Positions 10,560-22,417 of a DNA stretch of 64,000 nt are shown here, piece after piece; the stretch's first letter is position 1, and each line of letters begins with the position of its first letter. This DNA comes from Nelumbo lutea (Eukaryota > Streptophyta > Magnoliopsida > Proteales > Nelumbonaceae). The stretch lies in contig JAKGHH010000001.1 of assembly GCA_022828595.1 (NCBI GenBank), positions 211,991,848-212,055,847 on the forward strand, written 5' to 3'. Below the pieces are notes generated by a model that ran no database searches, was not told the origin of the DNA, and saw only the letters and a program-made list of their open reading frames with translations. A program made the translations under genes and the position numbers.

Positions 10560-11640
10560 TATTACTAGCGGAGGGCTCTGGAATGAAACTTTTGATTCGT
10601 TGACCCGCCTGACCTGGTTTCTGGCAAAAAATCATTGAATCAGTCAATAATTCATTGATTCGAGCAGTTGAATCATCAAGTTATTGACTCATGCAATGTT
10701 TTTTGGACGTTTTTTTTTTTTTAATTCGGAACCATCCAGGTAATCGATTCCATTTTATCCTAATTTCAGTTCCTGACCAAAAATCGTTGAATTGGTCAAT
10801 AACCCATTGGCCCAAGCGGTTGAACCATTGACCCATTAAATGGTTTTTGGTCTTTTTTTTATTATTTTTTTAAATTTTTGTTATCAGAATGGGCCATTCG
10901 TTCGAACCGAACTATCGAATTGTCGACCCGAAAACTGGTGGTTAGGACAGATCCGTTTTCAGGTCGTATGAGTTACATGCTCGAATGAACATGTATGGTA
11001 CTGCTTAATGGGCTTTACACACAATTTTTGCCCGTAAATTTTGTTGTTAGAACGGGTTGTCCATTTTTTTTAATTTTTTTAATTGGAAACTATCTAGGCA
11101 ACTAGTTCCATTTTACCCCAATCCTGGTCCTTGGCCAAAAACCGTTGAATCGATCAACGACCTATTGATCCGAGTTGTCGAACCATCAACCTGTTGACCC
11201 ATTCAATGTTTTTTGACCTTTTTTTATTGTTTTAATTTTTGTTGTCAGAACGGGCCATCCGTTCAAACTGAACGATCAAACCGTCGACCTGAAAACCGGT
11301 GTCCAAAGCGGTTCCATTTTTGGGCTGTATGAGTCACACGCTCGGATGACATAATACGTATGATACTACTCACACACTCAATTTTTTGCCTGTAATTTTT
11401 GTTGTTAGAATATGTCGTTTGTTTGAACTAGACGATCGAATTGTCAACTCGAAAACTGGTGGCTAGAACGGTTTCGTAATTTTTTATTGTCAAAATGAGC
11501 CGTCCATTCGAACCGAATGATCAAATCGTCAACCCAAAAACCGGTGGCCAGAACGGTTTCGTAATTTTTTGCTTGTAATTTTTGTTGTTAGAACGAGCCA
11601 TTCATTCAAAATAGACGGTCGAACTGTCGGTTATCAGAAT
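10560..11640. repeat. Degenerate tandem array of an 'AAACCGGT...GAACGGGCC' foldback-element interior
   Basis: Recurring words are GTTGTTAGAACG, CGTTCGAACCGAACGATC, AACCGTCGACCCGAAAACC, GGTGGCCAGAACGG and the block 'TGACCAAAAATCGTTGAAT'. They occur in order at about 10600, 10770, 10890, 11040, 11110, 11240, 11400, 11490 and 11580, with spacing from roughly 90 to 320 bases. The same vocabulary appears in the MITEs at 25821, 26794, 29997 and 32285, so the array looks like tandemly amplified interior of that family. No TIR pair bounds the array. Confidence 0.6.
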
Positions 11641-12692
11641 GTTATTAACAACATTTATCAATAATAATAAGTAATTATACTATTTAATTAAATAATCATT
11701 AGTGATAGTTTTAATAAGATTATTTAGTTATGTTTAATATAACAGTAATTATTAAATTAATAATTTCCAAAATTAAATTAAATTAACAGTATTTATCAGT
11801 CAGTAATTATAATATTTTATTAAATAATCAATAGCAATACTTTTAATAACATTTTAAATTATTTTTAATATAACAATAATTACTAAATTTATTAACATTA
11901 TTTATAATTTTAATTTAAAGTTAAATTAAAGTAAATATCTAATTATTAACAATATTTATAATAATAGTAATTGCTAATTATAATCACTAATTATATATTT
12001 ATTAAGTTATTATAATAATCAGTAGTTATTAAATTATAGTAATTAAAATTAATTATTGTAATAATTATTCTCACGTGGGATCTACTCTCACGAGTAGATT
12101 CCATTTCCTGGATGCAGAGGCATCCTTTTCGTATTCATACATACATATAAAATTCCTGGCGGAGATGGATTGTTTTAATGGCGGGGTTAGTGGCTTTAAC
12201 CATTAATTTTACATTCAAATGATATCATAACAGTCAAATTTTAAATATTTGTAACGATTGGGAACACCAAACATGGGCATATATTTTTCGCTTTTTACAA
12301 CTTTTGAAAACAAACAACATGAACCCACTTTGCATTCAATTGAACCGATAGGGTTGATTTTGAACGGTACAAATATGTATTTGTACTCTTTCCAAACAGA
12401 GCCTTAATTAAATTTTCATTTGAGAGTTATCTTTTGAAGGTCTTCATCCTCCTTCGAAGTTGACAGAATTTTCCTTGCGTCCTATTTGGGATTGTAACAA
12501 ATGTTTCCTTAGAAACTCGGTGTTCTTTAACAGCTAGCCCCACATTTTCGACTGGAGACAAAAAAGGCTCTAATTTTTTTTTCTTCTTTTTTTTTTGTGA
12601 TGAAGATCTGAAATTGAAGGTAGAGACTAGAGAGAGGGAATTTGAAGATAAGAATGGGATTGATAGAAAGAACCAGTGCATATTTTGAAAAT
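11641..12692. other. AT-rich spacer with short-period AT words
   Basis: 11640-12070 consists of repeated TAATTAT / AATAATCA / TTATTAAAT words, similar in texture to 58480-59110. A GC-richer stretch follows at 12070-12180. No coding sequence was recognised. Confidence 0.4.
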
Positions 12693-12695
12693 TAA

Positions 12696-13101
12696 GGCTG
12701 TATTTGGAAACGAGGCAAATAAGTGTGAATGTAAATATGTAGAGTGTAAAACCATTCATATAAATTGCAAAATTGGGTTATTTTGCACTGATAAATTTAT
12801 CTTCTTACCAAACATGCTTTTAGTTGTAATGGATGCAAACGCGAATTCCAATAAAATTTATGCCAATTTTATTTATTTATTTATTTTTTATCAAAAGTCC
12901 ACTTGAATGTAAATTTACTTCTTTTTTATTTATATACTTTTACATCTCAATATCAATGTAAATATGCATTAGAAAACATGTTTTTTGTCATTTGTCAATG
13001 CATAAATGCATTGTTGCCAAATACAATCAAAACTGAACTAGAGTGCAAATTTACCCTGAACCGAGATTTACACTCCATTTGCATCGTTTCCATATGTAGC
13101 C
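12696..13101. mobile_element. Tourist-like (PIF/Harbinger-type) MITE, copy A, 406 bp
   Basis: It begins GGCTGTATTTGGAAACG and ends CGTTTCCATATGTAGCC (inverted pair), flanked on both sides by the trinucleotide TAA (12693-12695 and 13102-13104), as expected for PIF/Harbinger-type MITEs. A sister copy lies at 13165-14187 in the same orientation. Copy A preserves the empty site of the solo LTR that splits copy B. Confidence 0.75.
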
Positions 13102-13164
13102 TAAAAGAGAAATTAAGAGCACTTTTGTCCTTTATTTTTTATTTTTACCTTAACTAAACGCTTA

Positions 13165-14187
13165 GTCTACATTTGGAAATGATGCAAATAAGTGTGAATG
13201 CAAATATGTAGAGTGTAAATCAGTCCATATAAATTGCAAAATTGGGTTAGTTTTGTGATGAGGGGTAATTTGGCCCAACCTATCAACACCTGGACACGTG
13301 GAAGCAACCTGCTGACTAGGTAACGACTCGGCATTCCTTGCCACCTCAACGAACCAGGTAAGCTCAGGTACCTTGGGTACCTCGACCAAAACTGAGATCA
13401 GAGCAATTTGTGATGGCCCGACCTACCAAGGTGACACGTAGCCAACTTCTAGAAGCTAGCCAGCGGTTTTCGAGCTCTCTGGGACCACGCTGCACATCTG
13501 CAAGCCTTATCCTTATCCTACTCGGATCGAACATACTCGATGAGCCTTACCAGCTAACACGAAACCCACCTCCTAGTACGGAATAGATTCCTAGTGGCAC
13601 GGATCGGGGATCTTGGAGGTGTTTTGTAGGGCCTACGACATCTCACCTATATAAGGGCATCAACTCCAATGTCTCAAGGTACACACGATTAATTACTCAC
13701 TAGCTTATTTACATTCAAGCTTTCAGCTCGCATACCAAAAGTATTGACTTAAGCATCGGAGCACCCACGCCGGGTAAACTACCCCGGATTCTCTGAGTGT
13801 TACTTCCTTGCAGTTTGGACGTCGGTTTGCTCTGCTGATTGGTCGAACTACCCTCCAGCTAGGAGCTTCAAGATCATGCACTATCATTCTGCATTGACAA
13901 ATTTATCTTCTTACCAAACAAACTTTTAGTTGTAATGGATGCAAACACAAATTCCAATAAAACATATGCCTTTTTTTTATCAAAAGCCCACTTGAATGAC
14001 TTCTTTTTTATTTATTTATGTACTTTTACATTTTATTATCAATGTAAATATGTATTGGAAAATGTGTTTTTTGTCATTTGTCAATGCATAAATGTAATGT
14101 TGCCAAACGCAGGCAAAAGTGAACCAGAGTGCAAATTTATCTTAAGCTGAGATTTACACTCCATTTGCATTGTTTTCAAACACAGCC
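13165..14187. mobile_element. Tourist-like MITE, copy B, split by a solo LTR
   Basis: The sequence is homologous to copy A along its length once the solo LTR at 13256-13886 and one 5-bp duplication are removed. It is flanked by TTA at 13162-13164 and 14188-14190. The ends GTCTACATTTGGAAATG and CATTGTTTTCAAACACAGCC form the terminal repeat. Confidence 0.75.
13256..13886 (+). mobile_element. Solo LTR, 631 bp, Tat/Gypsy-like
   Basis: It starts TGATGAGGGGTAATTTGGCC and ends GCACTATCA (TG...CA). The flanks TTTTG (13251-13255) and TTCTG (13887-13891) form a 5-bp duplication with one mismatch, and the sister MITE copy A shows the empty site. A TATATAA promoter-like word is at 13648-13654. Start and end resemble the Tat LTR at 22418-23326 (TGATGAAGG..., GACACGTGG near the start, ...CATCA at the end), so the same lineage is inferred. 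No internal region remains. Confidence 0.8.
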
Positions 14188-14190
14188 TTA

Positions 14191-15835
14191 AATTTCTTTT
14201 TTAAGAAGGTAATCTATATATATATATATATATATATTAAAATTGGTCATGCCATGTCAGCATCCTCCCCTTTAAGAGAAGCTACTTATCTATTTTCTCC
14301 ATTTTTTGTATTTTTTTTATTTTCTTTTGAATTTTTTATTTTTTTTAATTCCATGTCACTTTTAAAACAACCAATAAGATGTACTTTCCCAATAACCTAA
14401 ATAATCTCTTCTCCTAATTTCTCCTAAACTACCTCCCCCAATATCCCCCACTTTCTTCAAAATTATCTCTAATTCCTATTTATCTTCTAAATTATCTCTA
14501 ATTCCTTTTTATCTCCAAAATTATCTCTAATTTAGTAGAGAGTTTCTCTCCTAAATTATCTCTAATTCCTATTTATCTCCTCCCCAACTTTTTATCTATA
14601 TTTATCTAAAGAAAGTTTGGATTACAAAATTTAAGAATTATTTAAATATTCTAATAAAATTATATAATAACTTTAAAATATTTATTAAAAACACAAAATA
14701 TAAATTTATATTTTTACAAAAATATATCACAAAGTTATGTACTAACAATTTAATTTTTGTTTTTTTCTATATTATCAATTTAAATGTTTTTCAAATACTT
14801 AATAATATGTAACAGTTTTAAATATAAAATTCAAATAAAAAATTTTAAAATATTTTATAATATATTTAAATATTTAAATAACTAAATATTTATCATAACT
14901 AGATTTTAAATAGTTAAAATAACGAAATTATGTAATAAATTTAAAAAATTTCTTCAAAGTAGAAAAATGATTATAACATAATATTGAAATTAATAATAAT
15001 TTAATATATTACAAAATTAATAAAGAAATTATGTAATAATAGTATAAATTATAATTTTATGGATAATTAAATTCAGTAAATAATTAATAATTAAAAAATT
15101 AAATATTTTACATATTATTTAAGTGGTTAAATAACTAAATGTTTTAAACAACAAAATATTTGACATAACTAGATTTGAAATCGTTAAAATAAAGAAATTA
15201 TGTTATAAATTAAAAAAATCTCTAAAAAATGGAAAATTAATTATAACATAATATTGAAATTAATAATAATTTAAAATTTTTACACAATATTGTAAATAAT
15301 TAATTTCACTTATATTAAGTAATAATTTGAGAAAAATAACTTTCAAAAAAATTAATATTTATTAATAATAATTTTAAACTCTTAATCTGTATTTATTATA
15401 TAATTGTATATCCTAAAATTAATATTTATTGTATTTCAGTTATTATTTATTGTTTTTGTGATAAATGTATTTTCAATAATTATGTATAAATTTATTTTTT
15501 ATGTTATTTAACAAAAACTTTCAATAACTATTGTAGATTAAATTACTATTATTGAAATTTTTAAATTTAATTTAGTGTACTTATTGTATTTTTGTTATAA
15601 GTTATTGATTAATATTTATTAGAGATTAAACAATTATTTGAAATAATACTATTTATTGACTAGGTCTATACATTTTTAGTACTTATTGTATTTTTGTAAT
15701 TTCAATAATCATTGTATTTTTTATTATCAATATATTTTCAATAATTGCATGTTTTCGCTATAAATTTTCAATAATTATTGGAGGTTAAACTTTTGTTATT
15801 TATTAGAGAAGAGACTATTAATTTAGATGAAATTA
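14191..15835. other. AT-rich block, possibly Helitron-derived
   Basis: A start resembling plant Helitron 5' ends (TC followed by a TATATA run, then TTAAAATTGGTCATG) lies at 14212-14250. 14440-14590 repeats the words CTCTAATTCCTATTTATCT and AAATTATCTCTAATT about five times. 14865-15005 is duplicated at 15124-15275, both holding TAACTAGATTT and then TATAACATAATATTGAAATT. No gene was found. Confidence 0.35.
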
Positions 15836-16458
15836 TGAGTGTTCATGAGTTGGTTCGATTCAGTTATAGGCAATTTGTCCAACCAAATTGACTTGTTCAG
15901 GTTAGGGAGTTGGTCAGTTGAAACCGACTCACCTTTTGTGAAAATCGACCCACTCAAGTTGTATCGGTTTGGATCGATTTTTTGGTTTGGTTAGTCGGTT
16001 CAAAAGATTTAAACTTAAAAATTAATTTTAATTTTAAAAATTACAATGCAATTATTAAAAAGTAAATTTAAAAATTAGATTTATGATATAAAACATTTTA
16101 GACTAAGAAATATGAGAAATTTTCCACTTTTTCATATTAAAATTATATTTAAAATATAAAATATTAATATATATCCATGGTTAGGTCGTTCGATTTTGGT
16201 TGGTTTACAAATGGCCAAAGTGAAACTGATCCAACTTGGTCGAATTAGGAAAATTTTGAACCAAAGTTGATGAAGGAAGATTTGGCCCGACCTTACAGTT
16301 ACGCGACACGTGGCAAAGGTAGTAGCTTGGCACAAAAGCACGCCTAAGATGCGAGCACTAAGGGCAGAAACCAGCAAACCGAACTCCCTACCAGCGGTCT
16401 GAACTCCCTATTAGGAGCCTGAACTCCCCCTTCGGCCCCAAGCCACAGTAACCCAAAC

Positions 16459-16655
16459 TGGCCTGCCTTGAAGCAGTTCGGGACACACCTCGCCGAATTA
16501 GCCTGCCTTGAAGCAGTTCGGGACACACCTCACCGAATTGACCTGCCTTATAGCAGTTCAGGACATACCTCACCGAACAGGCCTACCTTGTAGCAGTTCG
16601 GGACACACCTCGCCGAACTGGACTTCCTTGGCAATACAGGACATACCTCCGAACT
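16459..16655 (+). repeat. About 40-bp tandem repeats in the Tat 5' LTR (4-5 copies)
   Basis: The unit reads GCCTGCCTTGAAGCAGTTCG followed by a GGACACACCTCGCCGAA-type half, and recurs at about 16459, 16500, 16540, 16580 and (shortened) 16620. The homologous array in the 3' LTR is at about 22605-22800. Confidence 0.85.
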
Positions 16656-16718
16656 CAAGACTTTGCCTCGCTCACCACTCCACCACATCGCCCTCAGGGC
16701 ACCAAAACCAAATGAACC

Positions 16719-18530
16719 TTGGTTAGAATAGCAAAAGAACATTTTAGTTTACTTCTTAAGCAGCTAGTTTTTGAGCAAATGCAATCCAAAGTCTGAATAA
16801 TGATGTAATCCCTTGGTAGATGAGTCTTTCCCCCAACAACTATCATTAACTATTTCATTCATCATCCTTGGTCTCGATTCTGGTAATCACTTGTCACAAG
16901 ATAAGTCATCTACAAAATGAACATGACTTTGAGTATAGGATTTCATTTTAGTTATTTTCAAAGCATCCACTACAAGAAATAGCTCATTCAGCAAATGGAG
17001 TAGAATTTCTCAATCTACGCCTTGTCTACAAAGAGCAACGATAGAAATACCAAGGGGCTGCTTGATGGCTTTGGTTACTATCCATGTCTGGTTCTCGCAA
17101 AACCGATCTAACACATAAGACCGGCACAATTAGAGGATTCGTTCCGCATTTGGGTATTTGTCGTAAATGGGCAGAAAGTGACCCGAATGAGTTCGTCTTC
17201 TTCGCCCAGAATACTTGACTCTGGTTCTGAGCCAACTTTTATTGAGCTAATATAATCTGCGATCACTTCTTACTACCACCCTACCGGAAACTGGTCGGAA
17301 ATTGGATGTGGACGCATTGTCGACTGCCACGCCGTAAGGTCATTGGAATCTCAACAAGTCACTGGAACATTCGTTATTTTGGTGTTTTTAACATTATAAT
17401 CTTTTTTTTTTTTTGGTTTTCAATGAAATACTGTTGTAATAATAGTAAAGAGAGCAGATGAAACTCATCGGTGATCACTTTCCAAATCGAAGTTGCAGTG
17501 GTGTGAAGTTGTTGTAGGAGCTCAAAATTGAGAATTACAGGAAGATGGAGGACTAAGTCGTGCCACTTGGTCACTCTCCTTAAAATCATATTTGTCACCT
17601 ATGTTGCAGCTGGGTGATCGCAAACCGGTCGTCAAGATGAAACAGCTCACAGGCCACTGGTAGGCATGCACTCGCTTATTAAACTTTTGCAAATCATAGA
17701 GGATTGATGCTCAAATTTCTCAAAAAAAACAAGAATGTCGAAAATGGTGTTTGTAGACTGGGTCGGACAATACTCTTTTTATAGAGTGCTCTCAGACCCG
17801 AGTGGACACAGATGTGTCCTTTCAGATAGGAGACTCTTCAGAACAGTGCACCTGTTCGAAGAGGCACAAGGAGGAGAAGAGACACAAAAAAGAAAACATT
17901 TTAATTTTAAATTAAATTCAAAATTGAAAAGACTCAATTTAAAAAGAAAATGTGTAATTCGATTAAAACAAAATGATCCAGTGCATCGTGCATACACTTA
18001 CACGCACCTGTACCCTCACCCTGACCCGACCCAGCCCAGCACACACATGTGAAAAGCACCCAAAGCCCCCCTCACATGCATGGAATATCTATGGTGCTCT
18101 CCTCCTATGGGTCCCTACGCATAGAGAGAGCAAAGCTACAAATATACTCAACTTCACTCCTTTCCCAAGTAATGTGGGACAATGAGTCTTCCCATGCACT
18201 CAAGGGTGGGAAGAGGAAAAGACAAAAAACAAGAGAGGAAAGAGAGAGATTTTTGTAAATTTGAATCTCCCTCCAACAATCCCTCACAAGATTTAAAATT
18301 ACAAGAAGATCGAATAGTTTGAGCATTGCAGTGAGAAAAGTATTCATGGTGATGTCTTTTGTACTTTAATCAACACCTAGGTATGATAGGCTATGTTACA
18401 GAGGACGGGTGGAGTCAAAATCCTTCAACCTTCCCTCCTTATTGTAACTAGCTAACCGGCCAGCCAACTGAACTCACTAGTTCTTTAGTGGTTTTTTGTT
18501 TTAGAACATTTCGGCCTTGTTCCCTTCTTG
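16719..18530 (-). mobile_element. Copia 3'-end block (LTR plus flank) embedded in the Tat element
   Basis: This block matches 35017-36622 in the same order: 0.7 kb of non-LTR flank (16719-17431), a full Copia-type LTR (17432-18278; minus orientation, TGTTGGAGGG... to ...TTACAACA), then about 250 bp of Copia internal DNA next to the LTR. A minus-strand TATAAAAA lies at about 17776-17783 (seen as TTTTTATA on the + strand), inside the LTR. The LTR lacks the deletion present in the 35661-36370 copy. Neither edge of the block is an element boundary, so it was not placed here by retrotransposition as a unit. Confidence 0.75.
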
Positions 18531-19400
18531 TAACTAGCTACCTCGCTAGCCCGTGGCCCTTTGCACAGTGGGGAATCGACCTCCTGGGGCCATTCCCGTC
18601 AGCAACAGGTGGGAGAAAATTTCTATTTGTGGCAGTAGATTACTTCACAAAGTGGATAGAAGCCGAACCTCTGGCAACAGTTACGGCCCGAAACATACAG
18701 AACTTCTTTTGGAAGAACATAGTATGTCGCTTCGGGTTACCTTAGGTACTAATGTCCGACAATGGCAAGCAGTTCGAGAATATCAAGTTCCAAGAGTGGT
18801 GCCAGAACATGGGATTCAGCAGAACTTCACATCAATCGTGCATCCGCAGGCAAATGGTCAGACAAAAGTAATGAATAGAGCCATCCTACGCGGACTGAAG
18901 CACATCTAGATCGAGCTAAGGGATTGTGGGCGGAAGAGCTACCAAGTGTTTTATGGGCTCACCGAACTATAGAAAAAACCACCACGGGAGAAACCCCCTT
19001 CAACCTCACCTACGACACTAAAGCAGTAATCCCGACGGAAATCGAAGTACCAACATTGCGACTAGAAACATATGACGATCAGACAAACGGAGATGAGTTA
19101 CATACCAACCTTGACCTACTGGACGAGGTAAGGGACATCGCACACATCCGGACAGTGGCCTACCAGCAGCAGGTAGCTCGCTACTACAACGCCAGAGTAA
19201 AGCAGCAAAGCTTCCGGGTCGGCGATCTGGTCCTTCGTAAGATTATGGTGCCCAAACCCGGCGTGGGCAAACTTGGTCCAAATTGGGAAGGGCCTTATAA
19301 AGTAAAGAGAGCGCTCGGGGGGCATACGAGCTCGAAACCTTAGAAGGCAAATAAGTACCCCGAGCATGGAACATTGTTAACTTAAGGCGATACTACCTAT
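18531..19400 (+). pseudogene. Tat/Gypsy integrase remnant
   Basis: Translation in broken frames gives the classic Tat-type integrase core: 'SPWPFAQWGIDLLGPFP', 'VDYFTKWIEAEPLATVT', 'WKNIVCRFGLP', then 'MSDNGKQFEN', and the C-terminal part 'VLWAHRTIEKTTTGETPFNL' and 'NWEGPYKVKRA'. There is a stop right after the CRFGLP motif, a frameshift near 18800, and stops near 18909 and 19343. The catalytic Asp residues of the D,D-35-E triad are recognisable in the DYFTKW and SDNG blocks. It cannot make a whole protein. Confidence 0.85.
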
Positions 19401-19714
19401 AAACCGCCAAGCGAAGTGGACAAAATCGCTACAAGGGCCTTAGGGCCATGATGCAACAAGAGGAACCTCGGCGTAAGCAAGCAAAGAAACAGATTGTCAT
19501 AATATCAGTCAGCAAAAAATCAGTTCGCTACAAGAGCCTTAGGGCCGAAACAGGTCACATGAGTACAAGAAACCGGACAAGAAACATATTGGCATATTAT
19601 AAGTTTGACAAAAAATCTGTTCGGGAAAAAGAACACCTTAACCGAAAAGATTTCTATTCTGTTGCAAGAAAAATGAGAGTACATTGGCCATCAGAAGGCA
19701 CTTCAAAAAAAAAA

Positions 19715-21697
19715 AATTTACATGCCTGGAGCTACTTCTTCCCCATCAGAAGGCACTTCAACAACACCTAAAGGCCCTGCCTCGCGTTCAAAATCCGGCT
19801 CGCCATCTGCAGCATTGGCCATCTCCTGAGTTATACGCGAAGTGGATATGGCACTAACGTCGAGGTCGGGGTACGTGTTCCGGATCATCCACCGGCTCAG
19901 CTTGAATCCTCTTCGGTAAGAATCCACCATCAGGTCGTCAAAACGTGGAGAGGCAATGTAGTCTTCAACGGCCTTCTTCTTGGCGTCTTCAATACCTTGG
20001 GAAAAGATCTACGTTTTCTCCCTGATGTCCTCCTGAAGATATTCGACCTGATGCTGCAGGTCCAACCTCAAGTCCGCCATGTGCTTGACGACTACCTCCT
20101 TGGCCTCGGCATCCCGCTGAGACATCGCCTGCCTAGCCATGGCAACGCGAGCAGCCTCTTCGGCAGCATAATTGGCTCCTTAGCAGCTCGGGTATTCGCC
20201 TTGGTGGCACGGAAAGTCTCTTCGGCAGCATGAGCGGCCTCCTCAGCAGCTCGCGCCTGTCGCGAGCTCCTCTCCACCTGGGCTGCTAAGGCGTGAATTG
20301 AAGAATTCACCTACCAAAAGAAACAAGTAAGCGACTATAGCAAGAAGGATGGAAAATGAAGAAGGCAGACAGAATTTGACTTACCACCATAGCATGAGTT
20401 ACGGCACAATAGGCGACCTGATTCAGAGGAAGATCAGTCCACACCACGATCTCCTCGGGGAAAGTAGTCTCCCTACTCTTCTGAAGAGCGTAGTTCGGCC
20501 TCAACACGCTCCTGAACTCCCCTTGAGCTCCCGAACTCGAGGGCCCAGCCCGCGTATGAGCGGACCCAGAGTGAGCAGGAGCACTGGAGTAGGCACGAGC
20601 ACCCGTGTGAGTGGTCTCAGCGTAAGGTGCCCCGGCCGCTTCATGCATCGGAGGAGCCACCTCGGGCTCCCTGGGCAGATCCTCTGTCATGTGGACTGGA
20701 ACTCGAGGCTCCTCATCCCGGGGCAGCTCAGTACAAGTTCGCTTGGCGACCCGCTTCCTCCTCTTCATGCCTTGGAACAGGTGCCCCCCACGAGTTCTCT
20801 CTGCGTCCATCACACCTGCAGAAAAGAGTTCGACATCAGAAAAAATGAAGGAACAAGGCAAACAAGAAACCTCTAAGCTAGAAACCTACCCGAACTCAGG
20901 CCAGCCGCAATAAGCTTGGCCTCTATTAAGTACTGATGGCACTTTAAACCTTGCCGTGCCCATTGCCGGAGGCCCTTCACCATCTCTTTATTGAGAGTGA
21001 CACCTGAATTAGAAGCTGCCTCACCCCACCCGGTCTGAAAGGGCCACCCTTGTGCACTTCGCACCCCGAAGTAGTCCCGCTTCCACGCCGGAAATTTATT
21101 CGGAAGTTCGCGTAGAAGCTTAAAGCCAGGGCAAGGAGACAGGTAATACGCCCGTCTTCCCCCAGGAAGAGAACCCGCTTGTTTCTTGAGCATTAGGATG
21201 GAGTAGAATATCTCCAAGTCTAAAGGGAAATTCTGTTCGCAAAAAAGGGAGACTGTCCCCACGAGGTTCCGAATAGAGTTCGGATGAAGCTGGCGAATGG
21301 TAACACCGAAGTGGTTTATGACTTCGACGAGAAGGGGGTGGAAAGGCAGTCGCAGCCCCGTAGTGAGCTTCTCTCGAAAACTCACGATCTCATCAGGACC
21401 GTGTTCCCAAGGAAAGTTATCCGAAGGAATGAAATATGTATACCCCCTAGGCAGATTGTAAGATATAAGTATAGATTGGAGCCCCTCAGGTGTCATGGTT
21501 GAAGGACCAAACCTATCTAGCATCCGACCTCAGCGAGAGGTAGACGCAAAACTGCCCGAAGCGGCTCGGCCTACGGGTTCATAGTCATCCTCAAGTTCCA
21601 CATCTGGATCACTTAGGCAGTTAGGGGATATGGCTTGGTTTGTGGAACCTACATCAGTCCTACTTGAAGAGTCGCCTGAGCTATCAAAGTTAGACAT
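19715..21697 (-). pseudogene. Antisense extra ORF of the Tat element (putative plant transposon protein, PF04195-like)
   Basis: Read on the minus strand, this is a separate gene between pol and the 3' LTR. Exon 1 starts at ATG 21697 and runs to a G|GTAGGT donor near 20890, with one in-frame TGA just before the methionine at 21523. Its block 'GYTYFIPSDNFPWEHGP ... PLLVEVINHFGVTIRQL ... FYSILMLKKQ' matches what I recall of the PF04195 (Transposase_28) family. Exon 2 (about 20816 down to 20388) is basic then Pro/Ser/Ala-rich and ends at a GTAAGT donor. Exon 3 (from about 20313) is an Ala/Glu/Arg-rich coiled coil with a frameshift near 20150 and a stop near 20010, and ends in a conserved 'LSRWMIRNTYPDLD' tail. 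Extra antisense ORFs of this kind are known in Tat-lineage elements; function is unknown. Confidence 0.75.
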
Positions 21698-22417
21698 CAA
21701 GGAAAAGAGGCGGATTCAGGAAGGTACTCACCGGAAGAATGTTTTGAAGGCTCCAGAGACTGGAACAAGCCAAAAACCTTGAAGGCTAAGTAACCAGCGT
21801 AGACGCGAACTGAAAAACCTGGACGCGAGCTGAAAAGTTGGACGCGAGCTCAAGAAGCAAACCGCAGAAGTGACAAATCGACTGGGGTCCCCTACTATTT
21901 ATAGCTACAGTAACCAAGAACCGACAATGCAGATCAAAGACAATCCGACGGCTGACATTAGCGCTGACCGCACGTCCCTTGAGATTGAGACGTGATTGGC
22001 TCACGTCTTTCCGAAAAAAGCGAAACATCGGTGCACGTCTTTTTGAAACCGATGTCGTGCCGGCGCACGTCTTTCTGAAACTGACAACGCGCCACACACG
22101 TCTCCCTGCAACTGACAAAACTGCCAGTGCATGTCCCCTCAAAACGACAGTGGCGTGCTTTTTTCAAATTTGAAAGACCTGCTGTCACGTCCCAGCGGCA
22201 CGATTTTTTGAAATTTAAAATAAACGCACGCTGCCTCACCGTCAACATTCATGAGCAGTAGGCACGTCTCCTGCCTTTTCGAATGCTCCAGAAAACCGAA
22301 GAACCCTAGCAAAGCACCTCATGCTGTCAAGATTCAAAGGACGGGACAAATCCACTTACCACCTTGCAGACTCCCCGCGCCAGGGCAAGACCCTTTGCGC
22401 GAGGAGTGGGGGGCAAT

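Noticed and set aside
7000..12000. CRISPR-like spaced repeats
   Set aside because: The repeats here are degenerate, long-period and not separated by unique spacers of constant size; the DNA is plant nuclear.
20349..20876. 175-aa + frame across the Tat antisense ORF
   Set aside because: Shadow of minus-strand exon 2, which has splice sites and the expected neighbours.
21786..22248. Minus-strand frames of 96 and 118 aa next to the Tat antisense ORF
   Set aside because: They sit in a repetitive stretch between the antisense ORF and the 3' LTR with recurring GCACGTCTTTCTGAAA words; no domain was seen and the frames overlap each other.
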